NCBI GenBank assembly: GCA_003001975.1
Contig: PVUG01000007.1
Span: forward strand, 1 to 64,000
Length of the DNA: 64,000 nt
Reading direction: 5' to 3'
Source: Martelella mediterranea
GTDB lineage: Bacteria; Pseudomonadota; Alphaproteobacteria; Rhizobiales; Rhizobiaceae
Made by a program: the position numbers and the translations under genes. A model generated the notes under the pieces. The model saw only the letters and a list, made by a program, of their open reading frames with translations, was not told where the DNA came from and made no database searches. Shown piece after piece: positions 1-11,557 of the stretch (the stretch's first letter is position 1; each line of letters begins with the position of its first letter).

Positions 1-289
1 GGCTCAATGGGGCGCCGACAGGCGGCGGCTCTGGCAGGGACAGCGCCCCACCCCAGCGAAAGCGGCAACGCAAACGGACGCCGACGACAACGGGGCGGAA
101 GGCCCCAGGTCAAGACAACCCTGTTCATGCCCGCCATGTGTGCCGCACAGGGAAAGGGACAATTCGCACCCTTCTACAAACGCCTCATCCAAAATGGAAA
201 ACCACCCATCGTCGCAATCGCCGCGACAATGCGAAAAATCATCATAACCATCAACGCAAGGATAAGGGACAATCAACAACAACAGAGTT

Positions 290-331
290 GATGACGTCCG
301 TAAAAAGGATAGGTTTGTCAGTAAACTGACC
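290..331. repeat. Partial copy of intergenic repeat
   Basis: The 22 bases from 290 to 311 are identical to 33777-33798, and the next ~20 bases (a small GTCAG-taaa-CTGAC hairpin) match the second copy loosely. At the other site this segment directly follows a complete palindromic repeat element, so here only its right-hand flank is left. This is seen in the sequence. That it belongs to a dispersed rhizobial-type intergenic family is inferred. Confidence 0.6.
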
Positions 332-352
332 GCGCGCCGGAGGGCGCGCGGT
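329..352 (-). terminator. Hairpin downstream of membrane protein gene
   Basis: A perfect 10-bp stem, ACCGCGCGCC pairing with GGCGCGCGGT, closes a 4-base loop 27 bases past the stop of the leftward gene at 379-783. There is no clear T run on either strand, so it may act as a weak or factor-dependent terminator. The 1-328 stretch to its left contains no convincing gene. Confidence 0.5.
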
Positions 353-378
353 TGAGGCATTCGGATCAATGAGTTCGT

Positions 379-783
379 TCAGCCGGCGGTGTGCGGCGTG
401 GGATGATGCTCGCGCTTGTGGGCGACCACCATGAAGTAGATGAACACGAACGGGATCGCGCTCCAGTAGGCGACCGACGTGTCGTGGCCCATATTGCGGG
501 CGCGAAATGCGGTGAAACGTCCGAATGCAAGGCCGGGCACGATCGCATAGATCGACAGGCCCATATAATAGGCGGTTGAAAGCGCCATGCCTTCGCTGCC
601 GATGGATTCACGCGGAAATGCGAACTCCAGAAGATAGGAAATCACCAGATTGATCACGAAAATGAAGCAGGCGCGCAGGAAGTAGTCCCGGCGGTCGTAC
701 TCTCTGGCCTCACGGGTCAGGTAAACCCCCAGCAGCACGCCGATGGCGCTTGTTACATATGGAAAGAAAAACAGGCCTGACAT
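379..783 (-). CDS. Small integral membrane protein, unknown function
   Basis: A 134-residue protein with about four hydrophobic segments: residues ~3-20 (FFFPYVTSAIGVLLGVYL), ~30-50, ~63-80 and ~105-122. A loop with Arg and Asp (RNMGHD) before the last segment is vaguely like DUF805 proteins, but I do not recognise the family. The start at 783 is chosen because GGAGGAG lies about five bases upstream; a longer frame to 861 would lose that site. It is divergent from the cytochrome bo oxidase operon, with 561 bp between them, so a shared control region is possible. A role linked to respiration is only a guess from position. Confidence 0.6.
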   Translation of the reverse strand: MSGLFFFPYVTSAIGVLLGVYLTREAREYDRRDYFLRACFIFVINLVISYLLEFAFPRESIGSEGMALSTAYYMGLSIYAIVPGLAFGRFTAFRARNMGHDTSVAYWSAIPFVFIYFMVVAHKREHHPTPHTAG

Positions 784-1344
784 CACGTCTCCTCCTCGAA
801 ACGATTGTGTGCAGTTTGTCGCATGTGGCGTATTGTCGCACATAACCCCGCGCCTATGCAACTCCCGGCAAAACCGGGCCTTTCATTTGTGCGCGCCGGA
901 TGTTCAGCAGGCTGTCGGATGAATACTGAAAGTCTATGCTGCGGCGCAGCAAAAGTGTTGTCTTGCGCGACAATACTGCCGCACTGTTCTTTTGAGCGAG
1001 ATCAATGAAGGCGGCTGAAATCGCCGCCATCGCCGCCGTCAAACCTGCCGATTGCCAATTTACGTGGCATTTTTCACGCATTACGCGCAAAAAAGAGGCG
1101 GGCAGGTGACGTGAATGCGGCCTTGTGCCAAAATGCCACAGGACGGCAACGCTTCATTTTTGCTCTGATTGCGATTAAGAGACCGTCAGAGATGACACCT
1201 CCGTGCGCACAGGCAGGGGGCTGTCTATTAAGGAGATGCCTGCATTACGCGTTCGGCCGCCGCGGGGCGATGGGTTGGGGCCGGCAGGCATTTTATCGAC
1301 AATCAAGTCTGGATTATCCGCGCAATCCGGCGTCATTGTAGAGA
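784..1344. promoter_or_regulatory. Control region upstream of cyoABCD
   Basis: 561 bases with no convincing gene. The 10-mer GTATTGTCGC occurs at 830-839 and again inverted at 967-976, and a related TTTGTCGCAT lies at 815-824. The stretch 967-982 reads GCGAC-N6-GCCGC, which resembles the RegA/ActR half-site pair known to control terminal oxidases in alphaproteobacteria. No sigma-70 promoter could be assigned with confidence. The cyoA start has only a weak GAGA ribosome site. Confidence 0.35.
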
Positions 1345-2466
1345 ATGAAGGCGATTGTGAACTTTTTCAAGTTATTGAAACCGGCGCTGCTTTTGCCGCT
1401 TGCGCTGCTGTTGTCGGGCTGTCAGCTCATTCTTCTCGACCCGGCCGGCTGGGTCGCCAATCAGGAGCGCGATCTTCTGATCGCCTCGACCGTGCTGATG
1501 CTCGTCATCATCGTTCCGGTCCTGGTTCTGGCCGTGTACATCCCGTGGCGCTATCGCGACAGCCGCAAGGCAACGGATGATTACGATCCCGAGTTCGAGC
1601 ACTCGTCGCTGTTCGAGGCCTTCATCTGGGGCGTGCCGGTGCTGATCATCATCGCGCTCGGCGCGCTGACATGGATCTACACCCACAGGCTCGACCCCTA
1701 CAGGCCGCTGGATCATATCGCCGGCGAACCGCTGGAGATCGAAGCCGTGTCGCTCGACTGGAAATGGCTGTTCATCTACCCTGAACAGGACATGGCCGTC
1801 GTCAACCAGCTGGTCATCCCGACGGACCGCCCGGTCAACCTGAAGCTCACCTCCAGCTCGGTGATGAACACCTTCTCCGTGCCTGCGCTTGCCGGCATGA
1901 TCTACACCATGGCCGGCATGGAAACCAAGCTGCATCTGGTGGCAGAAGAAGCCGGCCAGTATTATGGTCGTTCGGCCAACTATTCCGGCCCCGGCTATGC
2001 GCACATGGATTTCGAGACGTTCGCGGTCTCCGAAGACGAGTTCGACAACTGGGTCAACACGGTCAAGACCTCTTCCAACACGATGAGCGACGAGACTTAT
2101 CTCCAGCTTGCCAAGCCGACGGTGGCCGACAGCGTGTCCTATTATAACGGCGTGTCCGACAACCTCTTCGACAAGATCGTCGGGCTGTGTGTCGAGCCGG
2201 GCAAGGTCTGTATCGGCGACATGATGATGCAGGACATGATGGGTGGCGGCGGCCTGCAGGGCGTCAACACCAAGGACCAGTACATCTATGACGAATTCCC
2301 GCCGGGCGAAGGGTTCGACCAGCATGAATTCGACGAGGTGCTCCACGCCAACCCCGATGAGCCGACGAAGGGTCCGGTCAACGTCAAGAACCCCGACCAG
2401 ACCGTGACCAATCTTTCCGGCGGCGGCGATGCGTCGAACGCTTCTGAACCCGTGAGGCAGCAATGA
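1345..2466 (+). CDS. cyoA: Cytochrome bo3 ubiquinol oxidase subunit II
   Basis: Subunit II of the proton-pumping quinol oxidase. The 373-residue protein begins with a lipoprotein signal peptide (lipobox LLSGC, Cys26). Two transmembrane helices follow at about 47-68 and 90-112, then a periplasmic cupredoxin domain. The CuA ligands of cytochrome c oxidases are absent, as expected for a quinol oxidase. The C-terminal tail has a Met/Gly-rich patch ([12 protein letters not shown]) around residue 290-305, in a tail that is longer than usual. The stop overlaps the start of cyoB by ATGA, so translation is probably coupled. First gene of cyoABCD. Confidence 0.95.
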   Translation: MKAIVNFFKLLKPALLLPLALLLSGCQLILLDPAGWVANQERDLLIASTVLMLVIIVPVLVLAVYIPWRYRDSRKATDDYDPEFEHSSLFEAFIWGVPVLIIIALGALTWIYTHRLDPYRPLDHIAGEPLEIEAVSLDWKWLFIYPEQDMAVVNQLVIPTDRPVNLKLTSSSVMNTFSVPALAGMIYTMAGMETKLHLVAEEAGQYYGRSANYSGPGYAHMDFETFAVSEDEFDNWVNTVKTSSNTMSDETYLQLAKPTVADSVSYYNGVSDNLFDKIVGLCVEPGKVCIGDMMMQDMMGGGGLQGVNTKDQYIYDEFPPGEGFDQHEFDEVLHANPDEPTKGPVNVKNPDQTVTNLSGGGDASNASEPVRQQ

Positions 2467-4445
2467 GATCTGAAATCTGGAACATCATATTCGGTAAACT
2501 CACCTGGGATGACATTCCCTACGACGTTCTCATTCTCGATTTCACCTTTGCGGCAGTCGTCATCGCCGGTCTGGCGGTTTTCGGACTGATTACCTATCAC
2601 CGTAAATGGGCCTATCTGTGGAATGAGTGGTTCACTTCGGTCGACCACAAGAAGATCGGCATCATGTATATCGTGCTGGCGCTGGTGATGCTGTTCCGCG
2701 GCTTTACCGATGCCTTCATGATGCGCACCCAGCAGGCGATTGCCGCCGGCGGGGCGCAGGGCTACCTGCCGCCGCACCATTTCGACCAGATCTTCACCGC
2801 CCACGGCACGGTCATGATCTTCTTCTTCGCCATGGCCTTCCTGGTCGGCGTGATGAATATCGCCATGCCGCTGCAGATCGGCGCGCGCGACGTGGCCTTT
2901 CCGTGGCTGAACAATTTCTCGTTCTGGATGACGGTGGCCGGCGCGATCCTGCTCAACGTTTCGCTGTTCATCGGGCTTCTCGGTCGTACCGGCTGGCTCG
3001 CCATGCCGCCGCTTTCGGGTATTGCATACTCGCCCGATGTGGGGGTCGACTATTATATATGGTCGCTACAGATCGCGGGGATCGGCACGACGCTTTCGGG
3101 CGTCAACATGATCGCCACGATCCTGAAGATGCGCGCGCCGGGCATGACCATGATGCGCATGCCGGTGTTCACCTGGACCACGCTTGCCGCCAACGTCCTG
3201 ATCGTCGCCGCCTTCCCGGTGCTGACGGCAACGCTGGCCATGCTGGCGCTCGACCGCTATCTCGGCATGCACTTCTTCACCAATGACATGGGCGGCAACC
3301 CCATGCTCTACGTGAACCTGATCTGGATCTGGGGTCACCCGGAAGTCTATATCCTGATCCTGCCCTGTTTCGGCATCTTCTCCGAAGTGGTCGCGACCTT
3401 CTCCGGCAAACCGCTGTTCGGCTATCGCTCGATGGTCTATGCGACGTCCTGTATCCTGGTTCTGTCCTTCGTGGTCTGGCTGCACCACTTCTTCACCATG
3501 GGGTCTGGCGCCAGCGTCAACACCTTCTTCGGTATTGCCACGATGGTGATTGCGGTGCCGACGGGTGCGAAGATCTTCAACTGGTTGTTCACCATGTATC
3601 GCGGGCGTATCCGGTTCGAGACGCCGATGTACTGGACGGTCGGCTTCCTGATCACCTTCACCATCGGCGGCATGACCGGTGTGATGCTGGCCGTTCCGCC
3701 GGCCGACTTCCAGCTGCACAATACGCTGTTCCTGATTGCCCATTTCCATAACGTCATCATCGGCGGCGTGGTCTTCGGCCTGATGGCGGGGTATCAGTAC
3801 TGGTGGCCGAAAGTCTTCGGTTTCAAGCTCGACGACAAGTGGGGCCGCCGCTCCTTCTGGTTCTGGTGCATCGGTTTTTACGTTGCCTTCATGCCGCTCT
3901 ACGTTCTCGGCCTGATGGGTGTGACCCGCCGTCTGCAGAGCTATACGGATACCGGCTGGCAGATCTATTTCATCGTTGCCTGTATCGGCATGCTGCTGAT
4001 CGGCTGTGGCATCGCCTGCACGGTCATTCAGCTGGTCGTGACCATCAAGAACCGCGACAAGCTGAAATGCGGTCCCGATCCGTGGAACGGCCGTACGCTG
4101 GAATGGGCCACCGCTTCGCCGGTGCCTGCCTACAACTTCCCGCAGGATGTTGTTGTGACCGGTCGCGACGCCTGGTGGCAGATGAAGAAGCAGGGCTTCA
4201 AGTGGTCGACGGATTATGAGCCGATCCATATGCCCAAGGGCACCTGGGCCGGCATCGTTCCCGCCTTCCTGGCGCTGGTGCTGGGTTTCGCGCTCGTCTG
4301 GCACATCTGGTGGCTGGTCATTGCCAGCTTCCTCGCTGCCGTCGGCACGATCATCTATCACACCTTCAATTTCGATCGCGACTTCTACATTCCGGCCGAG
4401 GAAATCGCCCGTGACCAGGAGAAGGCCAAGGAGGCTTATGCATGA
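2463..4445 (+). CDS. cyoB: Cytochrome bo3 ubiquinol oxidase subunit I
   Basis: The catalytic subunit, which binds low-spin heme b and the heme o3/CuB centre and reduces O2 while pumping protons. At 660 residues it matches CyoB length. Visible motifs are the heme-ligand His in FTAHGTVM, the CuB/cross-link motif [12 protein letters not shown] (about residue 285) and the HH pair in WLHHFFTMG. The N-terminal [14 protein letters not shown] segment is typical of heme-copper subunit I. It overlaps cyoA and cyoC by ATGA at both ends. Confidence 0.97.
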   Translation: MRSEIWNIIFGKLTWDDIPYDVLILDFTFAAVVIAGLAVFGLITYHRKWAYLWNEWFTSVDHKKIGIMYIVLALVMLFRGFTDAFMMRTQQAIAAGGAQGYLPPHHFDQIFTAHGTVMIFFFAMAFLVGVMNIAMPLQIGARDVAFPWLNNFSFWMTVAGAILLNVSLFIGLLGRTGWLAMPPLSGIAYSPDVGVDYYIWSLQIAGIGTTLSGVNMIATILKMRAPGMTMMRMPVFTWTTLAANVLIVAAFPVLTATLAMLALDRYLGMHFFTNDMGGNPMLYVNLIWIWGHPEVYILILPCFGIFSEVVATFSGKPLFGYRSMVYATSCILVLSFVVWLHHFFTMGSGASVNTFFGIATMVIAVPTGAKIFNWLFTMYRGRIRFETPMYWTVGFLITFTIGGMTGVMLAVPPADFQLHNTLFLIAHFHNVIIGGVVFGLMAGYQYWWPKVFGFKLDDKWGRRSFWFWCIGFYVAFMPLYVLGLMGVTRRLQSYTDTGWQIYFIVACIGMLLIGCGIACTVIQLVVTIKNRDKLKCGPDPWNGRTLEWATASPVPAYNFPQDVVVTGRDAWWQMKKQGFKWSTDYEPIHMPKGTWAGIVPAFLALVLGFALVWHIWWLVIASFLAAVGTIIYHTFNFDRDFYIPAEEIARDQEKAKEAYA

Positions 4446-5047
4446 CGATCGCTGATCAGACGGGCGATACGCATCACGAAGAACACGCCCACAGCAGCCC
4501 GACACAGCTCGGCTTCTGGATCTACCTCATGAGCGACTGCCTGATCTTCGGCACGCTGTTTGCAACCTATGCCGTGCTGGGCCGCTCCTATGCGGGCGGT
4601 CCCTCGCCGGCCAACCTGTTCGAGCTCGATTTCGCGCTCATCGAAACGGCGCTGCTGTTGTTTTCCTCGGTCACCTTCGGCATGGGCATGCTGCGGATGG
4701 ACAAGGGCGACAAGGCCGGGCTGATGAAGTGGCTGATTGTCGCCGGGCTGTTCGCCATCGGCTTTCTGGCAATGGAAGTCTACGAGTTCCATCACTTCAT
4801 CGAACTCGGCGCCACCCCGGACCGCTCGGCATTCCTGTCGGCCTATTTCACCTTGGTCGGCACCCACGGCCTGCACGTGACCTTCGGTACGATCTGGCTG
4901 ATCGTGCTGCTGGTTCAGATTTCGCGCAAGGGGCTGAACGAGGCGACGCGCCGGCGCACCGCGACATTGTCGATGTTCTGGCACTTCCTCGATCTGGTCT
5001 GGATCGGCGTGTTCTCGCTCGTTTATCTCACGGGAGTGGTTCTATGA
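4442..5047 (+). CDS. cyoC: Cytochrome bo3 ubiquinol oxidase subunit III
   Basis: A 201-residue protein with five predicted membrane helices, matching CyoC. Conserved subunit III elements include an acidic residue in MEVYEFHHF (about residue 100-110) and the segment [13 protein letters not shown]. Subunit III stabilises the catalytic core and is not itself catalytic. The start overlaps the cyoB stop, and the stop overlaps the cyoD start, both as ATGA. Confidence 0.95.
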   Translation: MTIADQTGDTHHEEHAHSSPTQLGFWIYLMSDCLIFGTLFATYAVLGRSYAGGPSPANLFELDFALIETALLLFSSVTFGMGMLRMDKGDKAGLMKWLIVAGLFAIGFLAMEVYEFHHFIELGATPDRSAFLSAYFTLVGTHGLHVTFGTIWLIVLLVQISRKGLNEATRRRTATLSMFWHFLDLVWIGVFSLVYLTGVVL

Positions 5048-5532
5048 GTTCAGCCAACGAACATGTATCCCACGAAAGCCACGGTCACGACGGTCACGGT
5101 CACGACGGTCACGGGCACGGCAGCTTCAAGGCACTGATGACGGGCTTTGGTCTGGCGGCCGTTCTCACCATCATTCCCTTCGGTCTGGTGATGGCGGATG
5201 CGATCACGAGCAAGAGCTTTCTGATTGCGGTCATCATGATCTGTGCCGCCGCCCAGATCCTGGTGCATCTGAAGTATTTCCTGCTTTTGAGCAGCCAGCA
5301 GGAAGAAGGCTGGACCATGGCGTCCTCGCTTCTGGCGCTGATCCTGCTTCTGATCGTGCTGGCCGGCTCGCTGTGGGTCATGCACAACATGAACGCCTAC
5401 ATGATGCCCCTGCCGGAAAGCGGCTATACCTATCTCGATGATGGCACCATTGTCTGCGCCACGCCCGAGATCGCCCAGCAGCTGCGCGATGCCGGCGTGA
5501 CCGGAAACATCATCGTTCAGGGTCAGCAGTAA
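5044..5532 (+). CDS. cyoD: Cytochrome bo3 ubiquinol oxidase subunit IV, extended
   Basis: Small subunit IV, needed for assembly of the CuB site in E. coli. The core (about residues 28-120) holds three membrane helices with the typical HLKYFLLL motif. At 162 residues it is longer than the usual 105-135. Residues 7-26 are a His/Asp/Gly-rich repeat (units of HDGHG), and about 40 residues follow the last helix. The His-rich head could bind metal, which is inference only. The start overlaps the cyoC stop (ATGA). Confidence 0.93.
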   Translation: MSSANEHVSHESHGHDGHGHDGHGHGSFKALMTGFGLAAVLTIIPFGLVMADAITSKSFLIAVIMICAAAQILVHLKYFLLLSSQQEEGWTMASSLLALILLLIVLAGSLWVMHNMNAYMMPLPESGYTYLDDGTIVCATPEIAQQLRDAGVTGNIIVQGQQ

Positions 5533-5613
5533 GGCTTCGTCCTCGTTGTCAGGACAGGAAAAGGAGCATGGCGGTTATCGGTCTTGCCACGCCATGCTCT
5601 CAACATCTTGATG

Positions 5614-5755
5614 CGTCATCCTCGGGCTTGACCCGAGGATCCAATGTCCTGTCTCCACGACGGGACCGGGCTATTCAGATCGCGTGTTTCTGAAAAGCCA
5701 ATTTCTTTTTTGCGGAAAGGCTGATTGGATGCTCGGGTCAAGCCCGAGCATGACG
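5614..5755. repeat. Intergenic palindromic repeat element, copy 1
   Basis: Two short palindromes face each other and bound 142 bp. The left one, at 5614-5641, is ATCCTCGGG-cttga-CCCGAGGAT; the right one, at 5727-5755, is ATGCTCGGG-tcaag-CCCGAGCAT. Both sit inside a GTCAT...ATGAC frame. A copy of the same design lies at 33630-33780. Elements of this type are common between genes of rhizobia. Read in frame, the right palindrome encodes the peptide DARVKPEHD, which creates a false upstream start for the next gene. Confidence 0.75.
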
Positions 5756-5856
5756 CCGAAAGATGCATTCCGGCCCCAAAATGTCTTTCATTCCTGCACC
5801 TGAGCTTCCTTACAAAACATTGTCAGGACGCTTCAGGTCCGAAAGGTGCTTTCCCA

Positions 5857-6612
5857 ATGGCTGCTTCTTCATCCAGAACACGTCTGATCGCCATCACCGC
5901 CATTGCCACGGTGATCTTTGCCGGTTTCGTCGCGCTCGGCGTCTGGCAGGTCTATCGCCTGCAATGGAAACTCGACCTGATTGCCGCTGTCGATGCGCGG
6001 GTCGAGGCGCCGGCCGTGCCTGCGCCCGGACCTGACGCATGGCCCGAGATCACCCGTGACAAGGACGCCTACCGGCATGTGACGGTGACGGGCAAGCTGC
6101 TGAACAGCCAGGAAGTGCAGATCTATTATTCGACCGAGCTTGGACCCGGCTTCTTCGTGATGACGCCATTGCTGCGGCCGGACGGCACCTATGTGCTGAT
6201 CAACCGCGGTTTCGTGCCGGAGGAAAAGCGGGACCCGGCAACCCGCACGGCGCCGGAAGGCGAGGTGACCATCAACGGCCTGCTGCGCATGTCGGAGGAC
6301 AAGGGCTGGCTGTTTTCCCGCGCCAACGATCCTGAAAACGGCAATTGGTACCGGCGTGATGTGCAGTCGATCATGGCGACCAAGGGCCTGCTTCCGGCAG
6401 CGCCCTATTTCATCGACGCCGACAATACGGCCAATCCGGGCGGTTATCCGATCGGCGGGCTGACCGTGGTGAAGTTCCGCAATGCCCATCTCAGCTATGC
6501 CCTGACATGGTTTGCCATGGCGCTCGGTACCGCGTTTTTATATGGGCTGGTGCTGCGCTATGAAGGTGTCTGGGGCACCCGCCGTCCGCCGCAGGACGAC
6601 GACGACGAATAG
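5857..6612 (+). CDS. SURF1 family oxidase assembly protein
   Basis: A 251-residue SURF1 protein (Shy1 in yeast), a membrane factor that helps insert heme into heme-copper oxidases. It has an N-terminal helix at about 10-30 containing the family motif GVWQVYRLQWK, a large periplasmic domain with LLRPDGTYVLINRGFVP, and a C-terminal helix ending in HLSYALTWFAMAL. The start at 5857 is preferred because AAAGGTG lies eight bases upstream. The open frame reaches back to 5725, but that part is translated repeat DNA. Its place behind cyoABCD fits an assembly role for that oxidase. Confidence 0.9.
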   Translation: MAASSSRTRLIAITAIATVIFAGFVALGVWQVYRLQWKLDLIAAVDARVEAPAVPAPGPDAWPEITRDKDAYRHVTVTGKLLNSQEVQIYYSTELGPGFFVMTPLLRPDGTYVLINRGFVPEEKRDPATRTAPEGEVTINGLLRMSEDKGWLFSRANDPENGNWYRRDVQSIMATKGLLPAAPYFIDADNTANPGGYPIGGLTVVKFRNAHLSYALTWFAMALGTAFLYGLVLRYEGVWGTRRPPQDDDDE

Positions 6613-6907
6613 CACCGGTTTTCGCCGGTCAAGCGCTGCGCACGGTCGCGCCTGTTTTCCAGGCCGCATATCACCAGCTTTTTTGTGTGGCTGTGGAAAG
6701 TGCTGAAGAATAGCCGCGTGTATGCGTGTTCAATCCTGGGTTGGTAGCCGTCGCCCGGGATATGCAGGCATCTTTGCCGCCGTCGACATTCATGTCAGAT
6801 CGATTCGCCAGGTTGCCGCTGTTTGTTTTCAAAGCGGCACGCCTGCGCAGGCTGTTATTTTCCCTTTACCAAAAATTAACGCTGTATGTGGAAAACATCC
6901 CCACGTC
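6613..6907. other. Intergenic region before the nrd promoter
   Basis: About 295 bases between SURF1 and the NrdR boxes. Several short frames are open here, but none has a good ribosome site or a recognisable product. Nothing else was identified. Confidence 0.5.
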
Positions 6908-6954
6908 GCACTATATATTGTGAGTTCGGGCATTTCAGTTCGCATATATTGTGT
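6908..6954 (+). promoter_or_regulatory. Paired NrdR boxes of the nrdHIEF promoter
   Basis: Two copies of the NrdR box (consensus acaCwATATaTwGtgt) lie at 6908-6923 (gcactatatattgtga) and 6939-6954 (ttcgcatatattgtgt). Their start points are 31 bp apart, three helical turns, which is the spacing known for NrdR operators. NrdR represses ribonucleotide reductase genes in response to nucleotide levels. The boxes precede nrdH by about 350 bases, implying a long untranslated leader. Confidence 0.88.
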
Positions 6955-7305
6955 TATGGTGATTCTATCGAATCAAGCTGATGCGTCAGCAGCGTCCGGT
7001 TTTCAGGTTTTTGAGTCTTCAATAGCATATGTCGAAGCGGTGCTCGCCCGAGAGCTGCGCGACCTGTGCCGAGTTGTCGAGGGCCAGAAAATGCAATCCG
7101 GTCAATGCGTTCGAGGAGATCGTTGAGAGACGGTGGCGAAGACGGTTTACAACCGCTGCTGTCCGGTTCGGCGGATGCCGGCGACGATCGGATCCGGGGT
7201 CATCCTGTTGGTTTTGCAACAGGGCTTACCCTTCAGATGCGCGGAAAGGCGCCGTGGTTTTGCCGGCGGCGCTTTTTTGAGAAAAATGATTATGCGAGGA
7301 TAACG
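6955..7305 (+). promoter_or_regulatory. Long nrdH leader with terminator-like hairpin
   Basis: The ~350-base leader has no convincing gene. Near its end, 7249-7254 GCGCCG pairs with 7267-7272 CGGCGC across a 12-base loop and is followed at once by six T, which is the form of an intrinsic terminator. It ends 28 bases before the nrdH start. A smaller GTTG-gttttg-CAAC hairpin lies at about 7207-7220. This could be an attenuator, but no known riboswitch consensus was recognised. Confidence 0.45.
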
Positions 7306-7527
7306 ATGAAGATCACTGTCTATTCCAAACCGGCTTGCGTGCAGTGCAATGCAACGACCCGCGCACTGGAGCGCAAGGGCCTCGACTACGAGATTGTCGA
7401 TGTGTCGGTAGACAACGACGCCTATGATCATGTTGTCGGCATGGGGTATCGTCAGGTTCCGGTTGTCGTTGCCGGTGAACAGCACTGGTCCGGTTTCCGT
7501 CCGGACATGATCGGCGCCCTCGCCTGA
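7306..7527 (+). CDS. nrdH: NrdH glutaredoxin-like electron donor
   Basis: A 73-residue redoxin with the CVQC active site at residues 11-14 and a thioredoxin fold. It supplies electrons to the class Ib ribonucleotide reductase NrdEF. The C-terminal WSGFRPDMIGAL matches the thioredoxin-reductase-contacting motif of NrdH. The start at 7306 is preceded by AGGA five bases upstream; the open frame extends further but without support. First gene of nrdHIEF. Confidence 0.95.
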   Translation: MKITVYSKPACVQCNATTRALERKGLDYEIVDVSVDNDAYDHVVGMGYRQVPVVVAGEQHWSGFRPDMIGALA

Positions 7528-7537
7528 ATAGAACGTT

Positions 7538-7641
7538 CCGGCCGCGCGGGAGCGCTGCGGCCGGCAATTTGCGCGTGACCGCAGGCAGGAATGCGGTCCG
7601 GTGATTGGATAAAGCGGCGGCGCGTCAGAAAGGCGCGCCGC
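7538..7641 (+). promoter_or_regulatory. Two strong hairpins between nrdH and nrdI
   Basis: Two perfect 8-bp stems lie in the 134-bp gap. CCGGCCGC (7538-7545) pairs with GCGGCCGG (7557-7564), and GCGGCGCG (7617-7624) pairs with CGCGCCGC (7634-7641). Neither has a T tract, so they more likely act in mRNA stability or partial termination, letting nrdH be made in excess over nrdIEF. That role is inferred. Confidence 0.5.
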
Positions 7642-7661
7642 ACTGGTGAAGAGGTAAGGGG

Positions 7662-8063
7662 ATGACGGGCATGCTCGTCTATTATTCCAGCGCAACGGGC
7701 AATACCCACCGTTTCGTCTCCAAGACGGGGCTTCCGGCAAGGCGGCTTTACCCGCAGGGCGACACGGAAACGGTGGATGAACCCTATGTGCTGGTCGTGC
7801 CGACCTATGCCGGCGGCGATGGCAAGGGGGCTGTGCCGAAACCGGTCATCCGTTTCCTCAACAACCCGGAAAACAGGGCGCTTCTGAGAGGCGTCATTGC
7901 CTCCGGAAATACCAATTTCGGGATTACATACGGTGTCGCAGGCGACATCATCGCGAAGAAATGCAGCGTACCGTACCTCTATCGTTTCGAGCTGCTCGGG
8001 ACTGAAGAGGATGTCAACAACGTCAGACAGGGACTGGAAGAGTTTTGGAAACGGCAGAACTGA
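7662..8063 (+). CDS. nrdI: NrdI flavodoxin-like activator
   Basis: A 133-residue flavodoxin-like protein that provides the oxidant for assembling the dimanganese-tyrosyl radical cofactor of NrdF. It shows the FMN-binding motif [12 protein letters not shown] at residues 7-18, the YAGG loop ([10 protein letters not shown], about residue 45-54) and the typical ASGNTNFG segment. GAGG lies seven bases before the start. The nrdE start follows within a few bases. Confidence 0.95.
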   Translation: MTGMLVYYSSATGNTHRFVSKTGLPARRLYPQGDTETVDEPYVLVVPTYAGGDGKGAVPKPVIRFLNNPENRALLRGVIASGNTNFGITYGVAGDIIAKKCSVPYLYRFELLGTEEDVNNVRQGLEEFWKRQN

Positions 8064-8065
8064 GG

Positions 8066-11259
<3,194 letters not shown>

Positions 11260-11288
11260 AAAAGCACGGACAAGTGCAGATGACATCG

Positions 11289-11314
11289 AAAGGCGGCCTT
11301 TGCGGGCCGCCTTT
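11289..11314 (+). terminator. Terminator of nrdHIEF
   Basis: A perfect 10-bp stem, AAAGGCGGCC with GGCCGCCTTT, and a 6-base loop, followed by a T/G-rich tail, 30 bases after the nrdF stop. Confidence 0.8.
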
Positions 11315-11458
11315 GGTTTATGGCCAAACCGCTCTCCCGCCTTCGTGTCATCCGCGGTTTGACCGGAGGGCCCGGAGCGGCGTGGGATTGGCCTGTCAGA
11401 GAGCTGTTTGCGCGATGGCTTGAGCGGAACAGATATACGGGCGAGCGGACAATAAATT

Positions 11459-11484
11459 AACCCCGGACCAGAGGCCCGGGGTTT
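11459..11484. terminator. Bidirectional terminator between nrdF and dctP
   Basis: AACCCCGG (11459-11466) pairs with CCGGGGTT (11476-11483), flanked by T residues on the right and A/T-rich DNA on the left. It can terminate both the rightward nrd operon and the leftward TRAP operon, whose dctP stop is at 11558. Confidence 0.7.
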
Positions 11485-11557
11485 CATGTTTGAACGTCAG
11501 GGTGTTGCGGAACGGGGTTGCGCAGCCATTACCTGAATTCAGGCGCGTGTTTGCGCA

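Noticed and set aside
7-369. Short open frames on both strands at the left edge
   Set aside because: Low-complexity composition, no ribosome site, no recognisable product; the region also holds repeat DNA and a hairpin.
854-1090. Leftward 78-codon frame before cyoA
   Set aside because: No ribosome site, no family resemblance, and it overlaps the likely cyo control region.
5725-5856. N-terminal extension of the SURF1 protein
   Set aside because: It translates the palindromic repeat (DARVKPEHD peptide), a known artefact, and the ATG at 5857 has a proper ribosome site.
6955-7305. Cobalamin riboswitch before nrdH
   Set aside because: No B12-box-like sequence or GCCACTG core could be found; only a terminator-like hairpin is supported.
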